Origin: Clostridiaceae bacterium
GTDB lineage: Bacteria > Bacillota > Clostridia > DSM-8532
NCBI GenBank assembly: GCA_012516065.1
Contig: JAAYXD010000222.1
Location: 1 to 35,390, forward strand
DNA length: 35,390 nt
Direction of reading: 5' to 3'
Shown: positions 32,091 to 35,390 of the stretch, piece by piece
Position numbering within the stretch: the first letter of the stretch is position 1
How the letters are laid out: every line of letters starts with the position of its first letter
Position numbers and translations under genes: made by a program
The notes under the pieces: generated by a model
Databases searched by the model: none
What the model was told of the DNA's origin: nothing
Seen by the model: only the letters and a program-made list of their open reading frames with translations

Positions 32091-35021
32091 ATGAGAAGTC
32101 TTAAAAAGCTTTTAGCGGTAATCATGACGGTTGCTATGATTGCATCAATCATGGTTCCTGCGCTTGCGGCTGATTATGATGATGATGCCCAAAAGCTTTA
32201 CAAACTCGGCCTGTTTAAAGGAACCTCAGGGTCTTCATACCAGCCTGATCTCGATGCTACGCTGATCAGGGAAACCGGTTTGGCTCTGATGATCCGTGCA
32301 ATGGGTCTTGAGGAAGAAGTTTTGGCAATGTCTGACGCAGAAGTCAACGAACAGCTTGCAAAAGTCGTTGATGCCAGTGACATTGCTGATTGGGCAAGAC
32401 CTTACGTAGCATATGCCGTAAAGAACGGTCTTACCAAAGGTATTGACGCTTCCGTTGCCCCGAACATTAAGTTTGGTGCGAAGCTTGATCTCAGCGGTAG
32501 GGAATTCATCGGCTTTATGCTGTATGCAATGGGTTACACCAATGTAGGTTGGGACGATTTTCTTGACAAAGCTGCCGAAATAGGTATGCTTTCTGCCGGT
32601 GAAGCTGTTAAATTCGGAACAATGAACCCGATTAACAGAGACAGTGCTGTAGGCATACTGGCAAAATCAATGCACGGAATAACTGCTGCAGGAATCACAC
32701 TGGGGCAGGCACTGGTTGAAGCCGGTGTTGTTGATGCGGATGCTATGGCAGAAGCCGGATACTTTACACCAACAGCTACTCCTACACCTACACCTGCTGT
32801 ACTGACTGCTACGGCAAGTACCGACAATCTTATTCAGATATACGTAGTATACAGCCAGGAAGTAGATAAGGATTCTGCGGAAGATCTGGACAACTATGAA
32901 ATTGATGATGTAGATATCGTATCTGCAGAGCTTCAGGAAGACGGTGTTACCGTTGTATTAACACTTGATAGCAAACAGGCTCAACAGAGCAAGGTTGATC
33001 TGGTTATTAATGATGTTAAAGATACAGCCGGCACCGAAATAGCTACCGATTATACCATTAAGGATATCGAATTCCTTGATATGATCATTCCTTCAATAGA
33101 GGAAGTAAAAGTTGTTGGTAATGACACAGTCAAGGTCGTATTCTCAGAACCGATGGATCCGGCAACATTAACAGTAAGGGGTAACTATGAAGTAAAGAGC
33201 TCCAAAACTCTTTATGTAAAACAGGCAGTTCCTCAGAAGAATAATACTGAAGTTTTGGTTGAAATGTATGCAAAACTTCCTGAGGGACAGATAACCTTCA
33301 AAGTAAAGAGCGATGTTAAAGACTTTGCAGGATTTGGCGTTGTTGCCGATGCGTTCACTCTCGATGTTGTTCCGGATGAAGAGAAACCTGTAGTAATCGG
33401 TTATGAAAAAGCTTCCCAGGATGAAGTAACTCTTATATGGAATGAAGACATCGAAGTTAAAGACGGTGCTAAAGCTAACTTCTATCATACGAACTACAAG
33501 AACACGATAGATGCTAACCTGACAGCATCGGATATCGATGGCAACAAGATGACACTGAAATTCACAAACAACCCGCTGCCTCAGGGAACGGCTTACGTAT
33601 ATGTTTTGGCTAAGGCAGTAAATGATTTGTGGGATAACGAAAATGATCAGCAAATGGTTCAGATCGAAGTAGCGGTTGACGAAATCCCGCCTGAAGTCGA
33701 CGAGATAAAAGTTAAGGCAGAAGACGAGATTGAAATCACATTTACGGAAAATCTCGACGCCGATACGGCAGAAGAAGAAGACAACTATACGATTCTTGAT
33801 GATGAGGGCGATGAAATCAAGGATATTATCTCCGATGTTACCCTCAGCGGCAAGAAAGTAACAATTACCTTCGTTGATAAACTGGCTGGCGATTACTCAA
33901 TCGTTATTGAGAACGTCAAAGACAAGGCCGGCAATAAGATAGCCAAAGTTACGGTACCGTTCACCGTCGGCGACAAGACGGCTCCGGATCCTGGTGAATT
34001 TAAAGTGACTGTTTACAATCCGGGTGAAGAAGGTCAGATGCTGAAGGTTGATTTCTTTGACAAGATGGCAACCGAAGGCAAATATTCAGTACTCGATGTT
34101 GAAAAATACGTTATTAGAAGAGGATCCACCGATTACAGACTTGAAGACATAGACGGTGTAAAAATTGAAATATCTGAAGATGGAAAATCTGTTGAAATTA
34201 CCATTCCTTCAGATGATGACGTTGATGATCCGGCCAAGGATGACTATCTGAACATTAATACTGCTACCGATAAGCTTGTTATCGCACGCGTGGCTGACGC
34301 AGCAGGCAATAAGATGGAAGCCCTTTATACTGACCCGATAGACATTGATCTTAGCGATGAAATCGGAATTGCATCTGCAGAAGCAACCGCGCTCGATACT
34401 GTCAAAGTAAAATTTGATGGTAAGCTTGATAAGTTTGAGGTAGAAGATCTTGCAATTACAACCGGCTCGACGTATGTTGCGTCCCAGAAAGTTGGTATTG
34501 GAGCGGTTGAAGTAGGCCTTGACGATGGCAAGACCGTTGTAACCTTCACGCTGAGCGAAGATCTTGATCCCGAGTACGATAGCGGTGACTTGTATGTACA
34601 CGTAATAAGCGATGCATCGGAAGACGCATATGGAGCAAAAATTAAGAACGGTGACAAAAAAGCAATAGACGATAAGATTGCTCCTACAGTAGCCGAAAAC
34701 GCATACGAGAAACCTGATATCGTATTCGCGAACGGTACAACCGACAGCACTATTACAATTACGTTCAGCGAAGAACTGAAGACTAATACTGACGGTGCTA
34801 ATTACGAATATTATAAGTTTGACCTGATTATTAGAGACAAAGATGGAAAACAGCTGAAGGCCGATAAGTATACGGTTTCTGTCAGCGGTGATCAGTTGAT
34901 AGTTACTATACTCAACGTAAACAATTTGAAAGACTACTCAATCCAGTCAGTTGACAGTCCTGCTTATATCGTAGACAAGAATGACAACGCGATTACAAAA
35001 TTCGCTAGAGTCAGGAACTAG
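32091..35021 (+). CDS. Large acidic SLH-domain surface protein with Ig-like repeats
   Basis: This 976-residue exported protein has a signal peptide (1-26, cleaved after PALA) and divergent SLH repeats at about 30-220 (LYKLGLFKGTSGSSYQPD, GAKLDLSGREFIGFML). A Thr/Pro linker PTATPTPTP near 226 leads to some seven or more Ig-like or SbsA-type beta domains with recurring phrases such as VKVVFSEPMDPATL and ITFTENLDADTAEEEDNYTI. It is strongly acidic and nearly cysteine-free, as S-layer proteins often are. GGGAGGATTTTAAAC leads into ATG 32091. It has a strong promoter, a long structured leader and its own terminator. It could be the main S-layer protein or a paralogue. Confidence 0.88.
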   Translation: MRSLKKLLAVIMTVAMIASIMVPALAADYDDDAQKLYKLGLFKGTSGSSYQPDLDATLIRETGLALMIRAMGLEEEVLAMSDAEVNEQLAKVVDASDIADWARPYVAYAVKNGLTKGIDASVAPNIKFGAKLDLSGREFIGFMLYAMGYTNVGWDDFLDKAAEIGMLSAGEAVKFGTMNPINRDSAVGILAKSMHGITAAGITLGQALVEAGVVDADAMAEAGYFTPTATPTPTPAVLTATASTDNLIQIYVVYSQEVDKDSAEDLDNYEIDDVDIVSAELQEDGVTVVLTLDSKQAQQSKVDLVINDVKDTAGTEIATDYTIKDIEFLDMIIPSIEEVKVVGNDTVKVVFSEPMDPATLTVRGNYEVKSSKTLYVKQAVPQKNNTEVLVEMYAKLPEGQITFKVKSDVKDFAGFGVVADAFTLDVVPDEEKPVVIGYEKASQDEVTLIWNEDIEVKDGAKANFYHTNYKNTIDANLTASDIDGNKMTLKFTNNPLPQGTAYVYVLAKAVNDLWDNENDQQMVQIEVAVDEIPPEVDEIKVKAEDEIEITFTENLDADTAEEEDNYTILDDEGDEIKDIISDVTLSGKKVTITFVDKLAGDYSIVIENVKDKAGNKIAKVTVPFTVGDKTAPDPGEFKVTVYNPGEEGQMLKVDFFDKMATEGKYSVLDVEKYVIRRGSTDYRLEDIDGVKIEISEDGKSVEITIPSDDDVDDPAKDDYLNINTATDKLVIARVADAAGNKMEALYTDPIDIDLSDEIGIASAEATALDTVKVKFDGKLDKFEVEDLAITTGSTYVASQKVGIGAVEVGLDDGKTVVTFTLSEDLDPEYDSGDLYVHVISDASEDAYGAKIKNGDKKAIDDKIAPTVAENAYEKPDIVFANGTTDSTITITFSEELKTNTDGANYEYYKFDLIIRDKDGKQLKADKYTVSVSGDQLIVTILNVNNLKDYSIQSVDSPAYIVDKNDNAITKFARVRN

Positions 35022-35039
35022 TTAAAACTGTCTGATCAG

Positions 35040-35070
35040 AACCGCCCCGCTTTTGTGGGGCGGTTTTTTT
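35040..35070 (+). terminator. Terminator of the S-layer-type gene
   Basis: AACCGCCCC (35040-35048) pairs perfectly with GGGGCGGTT (35057-35065) and is followed by seven Ts (35064-35070). Confidence 0.9.
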
Positions 35071-35390
35071 ATATTTAAAGACTATACATATTTATGGTAT
35101 TATATAAAATAAAATATAATTTTTTGTCAGGTGCATATCAAATGGCGAAAAAAACGAAAGCAAGGAAAAAAAGACTAAATATTAAACTGATGCCTGTCTA
35201 TGCAATGGCAGCCTTTGTTCCTTTAATTGTATACATGAAAAGGATAAAACGGCTCTGTTAACTAAGTATGAAAGAAATGAGACCTGAAAGACCTTTGGTA
35301 GGCAAAAAAAGAAAAAGGCCTACAAATGGAAACGACTAAGTGTAAAATAGCACGAAAAAAAGAAATGTGCAAGCCTTGAAGAAATAATTA
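35071..35390. other. AT-rich end of window
   Basis: After the terminator the sequence is AT-rich and holds only the short frame at 35142-35261 and a few lysine-rich mini frames. No complete large gene starts here. Confidence 0.5.
35142..35261 (+). CDS. Short basic, hydrophobic ORF, possibly a truncated membrane protein
   Basis: This 39-codon frame starts at ATG 35142 with AGGTG upstream. It encodes a lysine/arginine-rich N-terminus (KKTKARKKRLNIKL) and one short hydrophobic segment (PVYAMAAFVPLIVY), then stops. The layout resembles the beginning of larger membrane proteins with a basic cytoplasmic tail, so it may be a broken gene, a small membrane peptide, or chance. The frame shifted by one at the end (KTALLTKYERNE) also runs only a little further. 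Confidence 0.35.
   Translation: MAKKTKARKKRLNIKLMPVYAMAAFVPLIVYMKRIKRLC

Noticed and set aside
1-35390. CRISPR array, tRNA/rRNA genes, insertion sequence or prophage
   Set aside because: No regularly spaced repeats with unique spacers, no tRNA-like cloverleaf and no transposase or phage gene seen by reading.

Overview
The window reads as chromosomal DNA of a Gram-positive, endospore-forming, probably anaerobic member of the Clostridia. An Acetivibrio/Thermoclostridium-like lineage is a plausible guess, inferred from gene content only. The evidence is a BofA-family sporulation protein, a CotS-like coat kinase, a SipL-like SPOCS+LysM protein, Veg, formate-tetrahydrofolate ligase, MEP-pathway IspE, and two S-layer-homology (SLH) proteins. 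Ribosome binding sites are strong (GGAGG) and promoters are clean sigma-A type. I see no tRNA, rRNA, CRISPR array, insertion sequence or prophage.

Region 1 (1-4700) is a catabolic operon: a FadR-type GntR regulator, a two-subunit transketolase, a Zn-dependent sugar/polyol dehydrogenase and a beta-hydroxyacid dehydrogenase, closed by a terminator. Nearly identical 18-bp palindromes precede the regulator and the transketolase, so the regulator probably controls both. Region 2 (4755-8010) holds the BofA-like gene, the CotS-like gene and fhs on the minus strand. Region 3 (8066-16431) is an envelope-stress or efflux locus. A minus-strand operon (adaptor, ABC ATPase, MacB-like permease, SLH protein) diverges from an OmpR-type response regulator and sensor kinase, and three 11-bp phased direct repeats lie between them. 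Region 4 (16575-19637) has a tiny ferritin-like protein, veg behind two tandem consensus promoters, a PHP phosphoesterase and a UroD-like protein.

Region 5 (19964-24284) is a core block: sipL, ispE, a second GntR regulator, rpsF and ssb, with no rpsR after ssb. Region 6 (24460-29905) is a membrane glycosylation cluster: GT-C transferase, UbiA-type phosphoribosyl-polyprenol synthase, radical SAM enzyme, NAD-dependent epimerase and polyprenyl-phosphate glycosyltransferase. Region 7 (29999-31666) is an AT-rich MntA/HepT toxin-antitoxin pair whose toxin gene overlaps dusB by 4 bp. Region 8 (31667-35390) has a GC-rich structured intergenic stretch, then a large acidic SLH protein. That gene's roughly 135-nt leader can form a pseudoknot and competing helices just ahead of its ribosome binding site.

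The most unusual signals are the pseudoknot-like S-layer leader, the 11-bp repeats in the efflux/two-component intergene, the duplicated GntR operator, the lipid-linked sugar cluster with an embedded radical SAM gene, and the toxin-antitoxin pair coupled to dusB.
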